Assembly (NCBI RefSeq): GCF_905475345.1
Contig: NC_066587.1
Coordinates: forward strand, 16,422,558 to 16,486,557
Length of the DNA: 64,000 nucleotides
Source of the DNA: Vespula vulgaris
Lineage: Eukaryota > Arthropoda > Insecta > Hymenoptera > Vespidae
Reading direction: 5' to 3'
Shown: one piece after another, positions 42,101 to 51,645 of the stretch
Layout: every line of letters starts with the position of its first letter
Position numbering within the stretch: the stretch's first letter is position 1
The notes under the pieces: generated by a model
Database searches by the model: none
What the model was told of the DNA's origin: nothing
Seen by the model: the letters and a program-made list of their open reading frames with translations, nothing else
Translations under genes and position numbers: made by a program

Positions 42101-42841
42101 TAAATAAATAAATAAATAAATAAATAAATAGATATGAAGGAATAGTTAGCAGATGGGATTGAAACGATCCAATATGTTCCCGTTTAAGAATCCTAAGCTA
42201 GGGAATCGGCCTAAGGTCGAGAAATTCCAGCGCATGGAATACTCGAAGGCAAGCATGCAAATATACTCGAAGAAACGACGAACGAAGGCACACCGCGTGC
42301 TTCCGAACATATACATGCGAAAATATACATAGTTACAGTCTCATACACACATACTTACACAAAGAAACAATCTCACATTTATTTATAGTATAGTAGGGAT
42401 GCACGGCGGCGCCATAGTATCTAAGATAATTCTCCTTAATTATCTTAATGTCTACTATCGCTTGTAATGTTACATTCTCTCCCTCCTCTCTCTTTCTCTC
42501 TCTTTCCCTTTCGTTATCTTCATAAATATTCTAATGTAAAGCTATTACATGTCATATTAAAAATTATGTCAATTTACCAACTCTACAACAATTACTTAAA
42601 AATGTCGAACAAACGTCTTACAAAAATAACTTTCTCCATTCGTCCTCCATTATTATAAATAAAAAAAAAGAATACATACTTATTCAATATAATTCTAATA
42701 TTTATTTGTTTTTGTTAGAATAAAATTTACACGAAATTGTTTAGTTATATTATACTTTATGAGTTTACATGTACAACAAAAAAAAAAAGAAAGAAAAAGA
42801 AATTACCACGCACATATCTCTTATCACACACGTTTATATAA

Positions 42842-42894
<53 letters not shown>

Positions 42895-43395
42895 AATATG
42901 TTTGCAAGTTCACATTGCCACATACACCCACATACGTACGTATATGTACATACCTCCTATTATCGGTCACATAAAAATGACATAACTCTGTTGAATGTAC
43001 GTAACACTTTTAAAGTGTTGAGAGTACTACGAAGTATCCAATCGCGAGCAAATATCTATTCTACACAATTACGTATGTATCTACACGTATACGTAATATG
43101 TCTCTATATAAGTAATATGTGTAATATGTATATGAGTAGTATAAATAAGTAAATAAGTAAGCAAGTAAGCTCACGTTCACGCACACGTTCTCGATCACGA
43201 CGGTATGGCATGCCTTTGGTGGTATCAGACTCAACGACCTGGCAGGAGCCCCGAAGCCGCACTTTCTAAAGGCCTTCGCCGGTTTTACAGGCTTGTCTAT
43301 ACTACGAGAACGCGACCGTCCTGCCAGGACGTTCGTACCAAGTATCTTTCTTTCTCTTATTCTACATACATACAATATGTGCGTATACATATCTA

Positions 43396-43435
<40 letters not shown>

Positions 43436-44001
43436 AATATATATACACGCGATAGATGATTTACCATTTTTTAAGATTATGTGCGTATGCACAGATATAT
43501 CTGATAGGTGTTTCAGGTATGAAAAATATTTTTAAATGAATGTGTACGTGTATGTGCATGAAGGATGAGCCAAAAGTCAAAAATTTAATAAATACATACT
43601 ACTTTTCGAGATTTTTTATAGGCCGATTATTTCTTTTTTTCTTTTTTTTGTTCAGATTATGAAACTACAAGCGTAGAAATTTTTTTACGAACTGAAAAAA
43701 AAGATTTCAAGATTCAAGATCTCAAAAAAAAAAAAAAAGAGAAGAGAAAAGAAAAAAAAGTAATTGATTTTTAAAATCATTTAGAAACTTTTGACTGATC
43801 TTCCCTCCACCCTTCCTCTCTCTTCGTTCTATCGTATGCGCGATAGGAATTTTATGTATAGGAGATATCTCTAAAAATATTTGCGTTATGTATCGCGTTG
43901 CGTGCGATGAGTGTTGGTTTTACGTACAGGAAACATTTATAAAAATGTGTGAGTTTGTGCGTACGTAATGTGAATGTAACGTACGTGAAAACACGAAGCA
44001 G

Positions 44002-44066
<65 letters not shown>

Positions 44067-47000
44067 TTCTCTTTCTCTCTCTACTGCTCTCTTTCTCTTT
44101 CTATTTTCCGTTAGAAACCAGAGATACCTCCTACACTTTCATCCTACGTCCAAGGCTCTTCGAATTGCGAAAAGATGAAATCTCAATCGTCCTGTGAATC
44201 CTATCTCCAGTGTTAACCAATTGAAAGAAAGAGGAAAAGAGAAAGAGAAAGAGAGAGAGAGAGAGAGAGACATAAATTTTCTGTAAACAAAATTGGTTAA
44301 GAATTTTTCAAAGAATATTGTTCTTTCTATTTTCTGTTCTTCGAATTATTACTAATAGATTTTTCCATGAATTAAATCTATTTGTAGATTTTCCATGAAT
44401 TAAATGAAATCCGCAAAATGACAAATGGGATAGACTTCGATAATGATTAGAAATATCTTCTATGCGATTTTAAAACATAGCTATAACGCATCGGCCTTCG
44501 ACGATGATTAGAAATATTTCATATGCAATCCTAAAACATCGTTATATTACATCGACCTTGGAGGATGATTAGAAATATTTCATATGCAATTCTAAAACAT
44601 TATTCTAACGTATTTTAACGATGATTAATATCTTAAACGATGATTAGAAATATTTCACATGCGATTCTAAAGCATCGTTCCTAGACGATGATTAGAAATT
44701 TTATAACGTCGTTCTGATCCATCAACTTTCAACGACGATGAAAAATATTTAATATGCAATCCTGGAATAAAATAGTTGTTTAAAGCTGACTACAAATTAG
44801 TATGTACAAGATTATAAGTTTTTTTTTTCTCTTTCAAAATATATTAAATATGTTATATATATGTACACACATAGATGGTACATACACTTCCGAAATGTTA
44901 ATGCGATAATAAACTTATTTTTTACACGATAAACTTTCTTCGATATGAACGTAAAAAAGGAATAACATTTGATTAAAATTTAAGCTTGCCTTGCCTCCGA
45001 GTGTAATTAAAGCGAGTGAAAACGTCCGGTAATTTCTAAATTGATGATCCGATCGATTAGATTAAATAAATACATTTATAGAAAATAATTTGATGATTTT
45101 ATTAACAAAAATATATCGATTTTTTTTTTCATACATACTTCGATCTACCGATCGTTCGTTTGATTTAAAAAGATCATGAATCTATTTTTATTCTTACTAA
45201 AAATTTCAAATTTTCCTGAGTAACTTATTATCGATGTATACATAGATCCTTCGATTTATCGATCCATCTTTCGAATGGGAAATATTAAGAATTTAGTTTC
45301 TGGTTCGAAAAAAATTTCCAATTTTCCCAAGTAATCTTATTGATGTGTCCCTTATTGTCAGTCCTATAAAATTCATAAAAGTTGCGTAAACACGCGTGTG
45401 CTTCAATTCTAGAAGGTGAAAGTGATTTAGACAGCACGTTTGTTCGTACGTTGCGACACGCTTTTAAGGGAACGTTCTTTCGTTCAAAAAGAAAGAGAGT
45501 GAGAGAGAAAGAGAGTGAAAAAGAGTGAGAGAGAAAGATACGAAGTCATTTGCAAAGATGTATTTTATAAAACTCGACAATGACAAAAGAGGAAAGTAAG
45601 AAAGGTAAGAAAGAGAAAAAGAGGAAAAAGGAAGGAAGGAGGAAAGAAAGAACGAGATAAACGAAAGAGTATAACTTTTCAGAGAGATGATTTCGACCGT
45701 CCATAGTGTGGATATTTATGTGTCGAAAGAGAAACGCGGAAGAGAGAAGAGCTTACTTGGGATCATCTGCCTCGTCTTATTATGGGGGCCCATCCTTCGA
45801 TATTTTTTTCGATATTAGCTACTGATTTACACGAGAAAGGTTAACGTGAAACTACTCGAACGAAGTTACCGGAAATTTACTCTCTATAATTTAACAAATT
45901 TTTCATTTCATTTCATTTCAAATGTCATAATTTTTCTCTTTTAAATCAGGCAAAGGAAGAAAAAAAGAGAGAGAGAGAGAGAAAAAAAAGAAAAAAAAAA
46001 GAAAAAAAGAGCGTATCTATAGACATACGATGCTAATAATAATTTCAAATATTTCTCATCGTTCTAACATCTTCTCTTCCTCTTGTTAATTATCTAATGT
46101 ATATTCCACTGTTCCAGGAATTTGCATGCACGAAGAACAGCATTTATCTTGGTACATAATGCGTCTTAAAAAAAGAAAGAGAGAGAGAGAGAGAGAGAGA
46201 AATAAATTTTTTTGTAATCTCTCTCTCTCTCTCTCTCTTCCGAAATTGAAATATAAATTATTCAATATGTATCTATTTAAATATGTAAATTATATATTTA
46301 TATATTTATATAACGACGAATACATAACTTCTGTTACATTATAATTTATATATACATATGTATATATATTTTTTTCTATAATAATATTCCAACATTTAAT
46401 TGAGATCATTTAATTAAGATCAACATAGATCGATGATAGAGAGAAATATATAAATTCGTCTGTAGAATAGATCATTGATACATTACATTATACTATATTT
46501 ATAATATATATGATATATCTATTATGAAAATATATAAATATTCAAATGATACTTATATATAGATATGCATATACATATATCATATATCATAAATTATATT
46601 AACATACTCGAGTATAACAACCTGCTCGCATTTTCCTTTTTTACTCTCCCCCTCTCTCTCTCTCTCTCTCTCTATTTACGCACACACAAACACACGTACA
46701 TATACAAAATACAAGAGCGAATGGGTAGGTAGACAAGCAAGCAAGCAAGCAAGCAAGCAGGTAGACGACGTCGTTATAGCGAAGATTAAAACGTCAGGTA
46801 CACGCAAGCATAGTTGAAGTTGCATCGAGCCGAAGAATTCTCATCGCCCTTGCAACGAATCACGAAACTCGACAGTAAAATTCACAGACATATTTTTTTG
46901 TCTCGCACCGATCCTTCTCTTCTTCTTTTCCTCTTTCACTCACCTCACCTCTCCTCTCCTCTCCTCTCCTCTCCTCTCCTCTCCTCTCCACTCTTTTCTT

Positions 47001-48318
47001 CTCTTCTCTTCTTTCCTCCTCTCCTTTCTTCAACTTTTTTACTCTTCTCTCATATTTCTTCTTTTCGCAGTCGTAAAGATTCGTGGCGAGGAGATACTCG
47101 CATAATACGTACGTATATATACGTATACATATATATATATATACACACTACAAACATACGAAGTCGAAGGTCGCGGCCTTTTGAACGAAAGCGCGCGCTC
47201 GCTAAGAAGAAGAAGAAGAAGAAGGAAAAGAAGAAGAAGAAGAAGAAGAAGAAGAAGGAGAAGAAGAGTGGCGACGTAATAACGAAACAATCGCCGTGTG
47301 CAATCTACCGTAGCACCTTTACTCCTTCCTATACATCTTTAAAATAAGCGTGAAAAGAAAAAGAGAGGAACAAAGTTCCTTATAGACACGTGTTAATATC
47401 GATTGATCCGATTAAATTATCAAAATATTTCTTTTTTCTTTACCTAACCTATAATTTCCTTCTGTCATCTTTCGTTCTTTTTTCTTTCTTTTTTTTTCTC
47501 TTTTTACTTTTATATTTCATATATCCTATTCAGATTGATCATCTTCGATACGTATAATGTAATTTTACTTTTTAACGAAATAATAAATACTTCGACATTC
47601 TTAGGTTAGATTAGAACAAAATTATCGAAGATTTCCTCGAGAGTATCATTTCTCATTTATTGATATTATATGAGAAGTTGAACATTCTTAACAAGAAAAT
47701 ATTTCTAATACCTATGTCGAATGTTATTGAATAACTTTCGTGATGTTATAACGAAGCTGTAAATATGTGCATCTTTTAATGAACGACCGATGTATCATCT
47801 AATCGCTGTCGTACCATAAGTACAGGTGACGTCCATTGTTAATCTAATGTCTCTTTTCCGATGTCTATTGATTATACATACAGACATAATCGATCGTTCA
47901 AGTTTCGAATTATAATTGTTTCGAATTTGTCATTATTATTTACACACACACACACACAAAATAATTATTCTTAATTAATTAATATTAATAATTTTATATG
48001 AAAAAAAGAAAAGTAAAAAAATTAAAAAAAAAAAAAAAAAGATAGATAAAGAAATAAAATAAACCTGTCATTTTATTCGATTATATATATTTCGATGATT
48101 AACACTAATAATCGATCCATCCTGTATATATATATATATATATCTACGATATTTCCAATAGATTTCAATTCAATTTCTAGAAAATAAAATGTGTATATAT
48201 ATAATACATATATAATAGTAGATTGTCGAATAGAGGTTAAGAAATTAGATCGGAAAAACGATATCAATGAAAATGGAAGAACGATTTAATCGAGACTATC
48301 CATATTGCATTACATAAT

Positions 48319-48366
<48 letters not shown>

Positions 48367-50024
48367 ATATAAAGTACATAATCTATATACCTACATACCT
48401 ACATCCATCTATATAAGTATTCCGTACTTCGAAACGGAAATGGCTTCAGACAAAAATACAAAACTAACCTTCAAATGTATCTGTAGATCTTTGTTTTTCG
48501 AGCTTAAATATGAATATATAATATCAATTATATTCCATATCGTAATGTTAATCGTATTTCTAAGAATACATTTATCGTGAAAAAAATATATTTAGCCAAT
48601 ATAAAATAAAAGTTTCTGCATTTTTACTTCGTTGAGATTCCATTGTCTTACGAATAAAAGAAAAAAAAAGAAAAAAGAAATAATGTTTAAAAAAGAATAA
48701 AAAATATGTACACGAAGAAAAACGTATATATGTATGTATGTATGTATAAATTAATGATTTGTCAAAGGGGAACGATCACCATAACGGTTCTAATTGCGTC
48801 CCTGACCAACAAGAGTGCGGATCCTGTATCAATTACTCGTTCTAACCGCAATATGACCTATTATCGCAAACTTGCAACGAGTTTATCCGACTGCTAACTC
48901 GTACTTTCTGTTACTTACTGACACAGCTATACTTATCATTAGTACCATATATTTATTAGAGAGAAAATAATCTTTATCACTTTCTTTCATCTATCGTTTT
49001 TCTAATCGCCAATAAAATCATCGATCGGTAAGTTAGATTGTTTTGCAATGTGTATACAAAGTATGTATGTATGTATGTATGTATGTATGTATGTATGTGT
49101 ATATGCATGTATGCATGCGAGTTACCCTCAACAAAGTCATATAACTTCACGAACTCATATATACATCTATATTTCGTTAATCTTCTTGTATTTTTCCTTT
49201 TTATCACACGAATATCACAATAGATTTATATATGGAAAATTAATATATGTATCAAGTATAGGTTATATACTATCGGAAGTAATATTAATATACAAATATA
49301 ACGTTATAAATTTTACATTAAACGTAATATTTTGTTAGATACAAACGAAGGTTAAGTTATGGAGGATTAACCTTCAAATGATAATATATACACGCACGCG
49401 CGCGTATACGTATATTGATATTTTCTTATTTTTACTTTTTATGTTTTCACATGCACGTAGTACGTACATACGTATATATATTATCTACCAAAGCGTTTTT
49501 CATTATAAGGATTTTCTAAAAAGAAAAGATACGCCAACGGGAATTTCAACATTTATCGTATTCGAACCGGTATATATGTAAACGTCCTATCGGTTCGAAG
49601 TACCGTTTTTAAACGAATACCACTTTCGCGCCTTTAACGACATGCCTTTCGTTTCGTCCTATCGCGTGCTACTGGTATTTTGCATTACTTCGTTAACACG
49701 CAATAAATCGCTTATCTTTCGTACTAACGACGACTAATAATGGTCGACGTAAGATGAGAACAAAAATAAAAAAAAAAAAAAAAAAAAAAAGAGAGAAAGA
49801 AAGAGAAAAAAAATCTCTCAAAACAAGACGAATGAATTCATAGAAAAAATTAAACAAAAAAAGGTTAAAAACTCACCCTTGTGCCTGCGCCATTGTTTGT
49901 AAAGTAACGCTGCAACGGCCGACAAAAGGATCGTCGTTAAAAATGTCCCAATCACAGCACCAGCCACGCTTCCTGTACCAAAACAGGAGGAGGCATTAAT
50001 ATCCTGCGACGCAATGTCCTCCAT
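16940..50024 (-). CDS. Single-pass membrane protein with AHNAK/periaxin-like PDZ domain and long disordered tail (gene model)
   Basis: I assemble four coding exons in matching phase: 50024-49877 (phase 1 out), 22267-22026 (phase 0 out), 21351-21201 (phase 1 out) and 20199-16940. The product is about 1266 residues. Residues 1-19 are polar, 20-41 form a membrane helix followed by YKQWRRHKGKH, and 133-215 form a PDZ domain with loop FTGLGF. Its second half (NMVYEDALTILSYASPYDVELEVE) resembles the AHNAK and periaxin PDZ. The rest is low-complexity and charged, with SH3-type proline motifs (RKAPAPPK, RKAPLPPE, KKPPVPPRR near residue 1171), a Cys/His cluster (CRGCEEKYGQHEHNCKRH, about 875-895) and a Glu run near 1035. 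I infer a plasma-membrane scaffold. The exon 1 link over 27.6 kb rests on phase, splice sites and charge topology. Confidence 0.75.
21201..21351 (-). CDS. Exon 3 of the PDZ membrane scaffold (PDZ first half)
   Basis: The exon is too short to stand out as an ORF. It lies between acceptor TGTTAACAG and donor CTG/GTAATT and encodes PKATRVSVVSLRSRDFTGLG and onward, including the PDZ carboxylate-binding loop GLGF and the EGIFVKDLLHRGPASESGRI segment. Its one-base overhang (G) joins the GT of exon 4 to make Gly-Asp-Arg, restoring a continuous PDZ domain. Confidence 0.9.
22026..22267 (-). CDS. Exon 2 of the PDZ membrane scaffold (juxtamembrane)
   Basis: Acceptor TACGCAG, donor GGT/GTAAGC. It encodes KHLVLVTDPEIVEDAYAFDN and a Ser/Thr-rich stretch ending in DDSCLG. 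Phase 1 in and phase 0 out match exon 1 and exon 3. The segment VTDPE...AYAFDNPCF looks like the cytosolic juxtamembrane region of a type I/III membrane protein (inference). Confidence 0.85.
23459..23492. repeat. (AT)n microsatellite
   Basis: AT tract inside the giant intron. Confidence 0.95.
23567..23780. mobile_element. Inverted-repeat element family, copy 2
   Basis: The left end GATTGGCCCAAAAGTTCTTAG and right part GTTATTGATTTTTAAAATTG match the ends of copy 1 (8753) in opposite orientation. No coding frame. It is more diverged, and the borders are approximate. Confidence 0.45.
24250..24290. repeat. (CT)n microsatellite
   Basis: CT tract followed by CTAT/CTGT imperfect repeats to about 24330. 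Confidence 0.95.
26066..26233 (-). CDS. Small ORF, predicted single-pass membrane peptide (55 or 37 aa)
   Basis: The frame begins MFLFQHIEEPAF and ends at TGA (26068-26066). An internal Met at 26179 would give 37 residues. A hydrophobic segment VIVVFIVLYVCISIIL (16 residues) is preceded by KPATP and followed by TRYYIYSRLL, a typical inside-positive single-helix topology like small ATPase-regulating peptides. Codon composition is balanced compared with the AT-rich flanks. A pyrimidine stretch ending TTTTTCAG precedes codon 6 and a GT follows LTR, so part of it could be an internal exon, but that exon's exit phase does not match exon 2 of the surrounding gene. No homologue recognised. Confidence 0.3.
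   Translation of the reverse strand: MFLFQHIEEPAFLDLLHAMHLQHFKPATPVIVVFIVLYVCISIILTRYYIYSRLL
26460..27500. repeat. Diverged tandem array, about 140-190 bp unit, six copies
   Basis: The segment GATTATGATCCAC (with minor changes) recurs at about 26475, 26645, 26830, 26967, 27123 and 27310. Each is followed by GATTTA, a GATCT(TT)CAT..GAGATC segment, a GATAAA segment and CTCATAATTTGCAACCATAATCGAA. An (AT)n tract (26730-26768) is inserted in the second copy. It is an old, decaying minisatellite-like array. Confidence 0.8.
26730..26768. repeat. (AT)n microsatellite
   Basis: AT tract inside the tandem array. Confidence 0.95.
27707..27757. repeat. (CT)n microsatellite
   Basis: CT tract with a few TTT interruptions, 60 bp from a long CAT array. 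Confidence 0.95.
27812..27984. repeat. (CAT)n trinucleotide array, about 170 bp
   Basis: About 57 CAT/ATC triplets with CAC, CGT and GTC variants, the longest triplet array in the window. All six frames through it are homopolymeric (Met, Asp, His, Ile, Ser), so long ORFs here are artefacts. Confidence 0.95.
29700..29895. repeat. Short diverged tandem repeat
   Basis: AAATGATAAATTTCAATCATTATT, AAATAATAAATTTCATTATTTTG and AAATGATAAATTTCATTACC recur about 60-110 bp apart, with GGAT/GGAATAATTAA spacers in common. Confidence 0.5.
30278..30322. repeat. (AT)n microsatellite
   Basis: AT tract. Confidence 0.95.
31790..32560. repeat. Diverged direct repeats, about 245 bp unit, three copies
   Basis: The motif GACAYCGAGTACAYNCAATCTC occurs at about 32029, 32281 and 32520 with similar flanks before it (AATAAA/ATCATT..GATAAAAA) and pyrimidine tracts after it. 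GACACTTTCTT..ATC also recurs at about 31810 and 32100. The spacing of 240-250 bp indicates an eroded tandem duplication. Confidence 0.6.
35366..35570. mobile_element. Inverted-repeat element family, copy 3
   Basis: Both ends carry the family motif: the left has TGATTTTTAACAATCAATAA and the right has GTAATTGATTTTTAACATC followed by GATCTACCCTG. There is no coding frame. Borders are approximate. Confidence 0.5.
36120..36150. repeat. Poly-T tract
   Basis: About 31 consecutive T, flanked by pyrimidine-rich DNA from 35890. Confidence 0.9.
38781..38982. mobile_element. Inverted-repeat element family, copy 4
   Basis: The left end GAATGATTTTAAAAATCAAT and right end TTAATTTTTTAAATCATC form an inverted pair matching copies 1 and 5. 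TA-rich flanks. Non-coding. Confidence 0.55.
42844..42891. repeat. (AT)n microsatellite
   Basis: AT tract of about 48 bp. Confidence 0.95.
43216..43341. ncRNA. GC-rich long hairpin, candidate structured RNA
   Basis: AACGACCTGGCAGGA (43233-43247) and TCCTGCCAGGACGTT (43319-43333) pair over 14 of 15 positions (one A/A mismatch). An outer TTGGT/ACCAA pair (43216-43220 with 43337-43341) extends the stem. The 71-base loop contains a further CCGAAGCC/GGCCTTCG stem. The island is GC-rich in AT-rich intron, as for a selected RNA or regulatory element. No known RNA family recognised; the strand cannot be decided from pairing alone. Open frames cross it on both strands but lack domain features. Confidence 0.35.
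43398..43432. repeat. (AT)n microsatellite
   Basis: AT tract just right of the GC-rich hairpin. Confidence 0.95.
43563..43804. mobile_element. Inverted-repeat element family, copy 5
   Basis: The left end GGATGAGCCAAAAG matches copy 1, and the right end TTGATTTTTAAAATCATTTA followed by GAAACTTTTGACTGATCTTCC is its inverted counterpart. Non-coding interior. Confidence 0.6.
44007..44049. repeat. (CT)n microsatellite
   Basis: CT tract followed by CTAT units to about 44065. Confidence 0.95.
44437..44766. repeat. Tandem repeat, about 65-70 bp unit, five or six copies
   Basis: GATGATTAGAAATATTTCATATG recurs (variants) at about 44441, 44501, 44563, 44638, 44685 and 44738, each followed by CAATCCTAAAACATCGTT-like sequence. 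Copies are diverged but unmistakable. Confidence 0.8.
45757..45793 (-). CDS. Candidate alternative first coding exon of the PDZ scaffold
   Basis: An ATG in good context (GAAGGATGG, 45793-45791) opens MGPHNKTRQMIP and runs into a strong donor CCCAA/GTAAGC. It leaves one base, exactly the phase exon 2 requires, and would yield Ser-Lys-His-Leu-Val at the junction. The block is GC-richer than its surroundings. If used, it gives an isoform without the membrane helix. Only phase, donor strength and start context support this. Confidence 0.35.
46947..46988. repeat. (TCTCC)n pentanucleotide microsatellite
   Basis: About eight consecutive CTCTC/CTCCT units. Confidence 0.9.
48327..48361. repeat. (AT)n microsatellite
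   Basis: AT tract. Confidence 0.95.
49061..49098. repeat. (TATG)n microsatellite
   Basis: About nine TATG units. Related TATG tracts occur at 5960-6027 and 51625-51645. Confidence 0.95.
49877..50024 (-). CDS. Exon 1 of the PDZ membrane scaffold (N-terminus and membrane helix)
   Basis: The ATG is at 50024-50022. It encodes MEDIASQDINASSCFGTGSV followed by a hydrophobic segment (residues 20-41) and basic YKQWRRHK, then donor AAGG/GTGAGT. With no cleavable signal peptide and positive charges after the helix, an outside N-terminus (type III) is expected. The one-base overhang fits exon 2 (Gly-Lys-His). A CpG-rich block at about 50460-50620 upstream is the likely promoter. Confidence 0.75.
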
Positions 50025-50459
50025 GGCCTCTTCTCTCTCTTTCTCTCTCTCTCTCTCTCCCTCCTCCTTCTCCTTCTCCTTCCCTTTTTCCTCCTTCTTC
50101 GTCTTCTATCTCGCGAAAGTACGCGATTCAGTTTTTTCCCGCGTACATATCCAACAACAACCACCAACCGACTTGCTGCCAACTTGCGTTGGGGATTCAC
50201 GATACGTTCTTCTACTCTTCTCAATTATATTCACTAATTTATTTTTCCGTAGTATAAGTTTCTCTATCTTGATTTTATTAATACTTGATATTTCAATGAT
50301 TCTTAACAACCGATTAGCACGCGAGAAGACATAACTGTCGTTCTTTTTTCTATCTTTTTAATATATATTTTCTATTTCTTTTCTCTATTACTATGTATGT
50401 ATAAATATATATATATATATATAAATATATATATATATACAATCTTTTCTTTATTTAAA

Positions 50460-50620
50460 AAAAAAGAACGACGTTGATACGACCCGTTAACAACACCATC
50501 CGTCTCGTAGGACGACGCGCGTCGTACTGACTGAAGCGAGCTACGAAGCAAGTAAAACAGGTAGGTACGCAACAGGTGCTTCTAGCTCCCGATTGGTGGG
50601 GGCGCTCGCGGGACGATAAG
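50460..50620 (-). promoter_or_regulatory. CpG-rich candidate promoter of the PDZ scaffold
   Basis: This GC-rich block lies about 440-600 bp upstream of the exon 1 ATG. It holds a 14-bp perfect palindrome ACGACGCGCGTCGT at 50512-50525, a CCAAT-type GATTGG at about 50590 and a GGGGGCGC motif. The position suits a minus-strand promoter. Inference from composition and location. Confidence 0.4.
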
Positions 50621-50699
50621 TGGGGAGGATTGAGAAGACTAATGCGAGAGATGGATCGAAGGAGAGAGTGGGAGAACGCCGGTAGTAGTAAGAGAGAGA

Positions 50700-50702
<3 letters not shown>

Positions 50703-50740
<38 letters not shown>
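50703..50740. repeat. (GA)n microsatellite
   Basis: GA tract in the promoter-proximal region. Confidence 0.95.
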
Positions 50741-50742
<2 letters not shown>

Positions 50743-51613
50743 GGAAAGGGAGGAAATGTAGCGTGCTCCTTCCTTTACGTGTCCACGCGAGAAACAGCTT
50801 CCCGAGTGAGCAACGACACGAACCGGCTTCGTTCTCCTTCTCTCGACAAAAGCGTTCCTTTTCCACGTATGTTCGCGAACCTACCGTTTTCTTTTCTCTC
50901 TCTCTCTCTCTCTCTTTCAAAAAAAAAAATATATATATACATACATCACCGTCTTTGAAGGATAAATAGAGATACCCTCGAAGAATAGAGAGATGACGAT
51001 ACGATGTTTGTTTTGATCTCGTATAGAATACTCCGGCTCTTTTTATTTCTCTCTTGAACGTTTATCGAAGATAATTTGGAAAAATATTTTACAATTTCGA
51101 AAAAATGTTTATAGAAGTTTCATTAGAAAATCTATTTGATGATATGTATGTCCTATATACCGTACGTATATACATATATAATGCTGTAATTATTACGCAT
51201 ACGTTCTTTTTTCTTTCTCTCATTTTTCAAGTGGCAAAGTTCGCGCTGTGCAATAATCAGAATCAAACTCATCGTTTGAATAAACCGGTCTTATCGATGC
51301 ATTATCGTAGTACGTTCTACTAGGAGTGGCACGCGTACCTGTCTACTCGTTTTGTATTTTCAATGAGCGCGAACTTTCTTACTTCGTCGCTCAATGAATT
51401 CACTGTTACGTCGTCATAGCGATCAGTTAAAAGTCGTTGAATTATTTATTTACGTTGAGACATGGAATTTTGTGTGGTTGGCTTATATGTATGCGTACGT
51501 ATACGTCTATCTATGTATGTGCGTAATGTTGTCCTTTTTTTTTACATTTACGATCAATATAATTGAGTAGGTTTTCAAATATGTATATGTATGTATATAT
51601 GTATGTATGTACG

Positions 51614-51645
<32 letters not shown>

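Larger units (their letters stand above)
22268..49876 (-). other. Giant first intron of the PDZ membrane scaffold (27.6 kb)
   Basis: It is bounded by donor AAGG/GTGAGT (49877/49876) and acceptor CGCAG (22268). It is AT-rich with many microsatellites, diverged tandem arrays (26460-27500, 31790-32560, 44437-44766) and four copies of an inverted-repeat element. Islands of balanced composition at about 32625-32765, 33240-33450, 35650-35880, 39230-39420, 42150-42330, 43200-43345 and 48750-48900 are where regulatory elements or nested transcripts would be sought. Confidence 0.65.

Noticed and set aside
43061..43492. Minus-strand 143-codon ORF across the GC-rich hairpin
   Set aside because: It runs into AT and TATG repeat translation at both ends; the non-repeat core resembles no domain and is better explained by the hairpin island.
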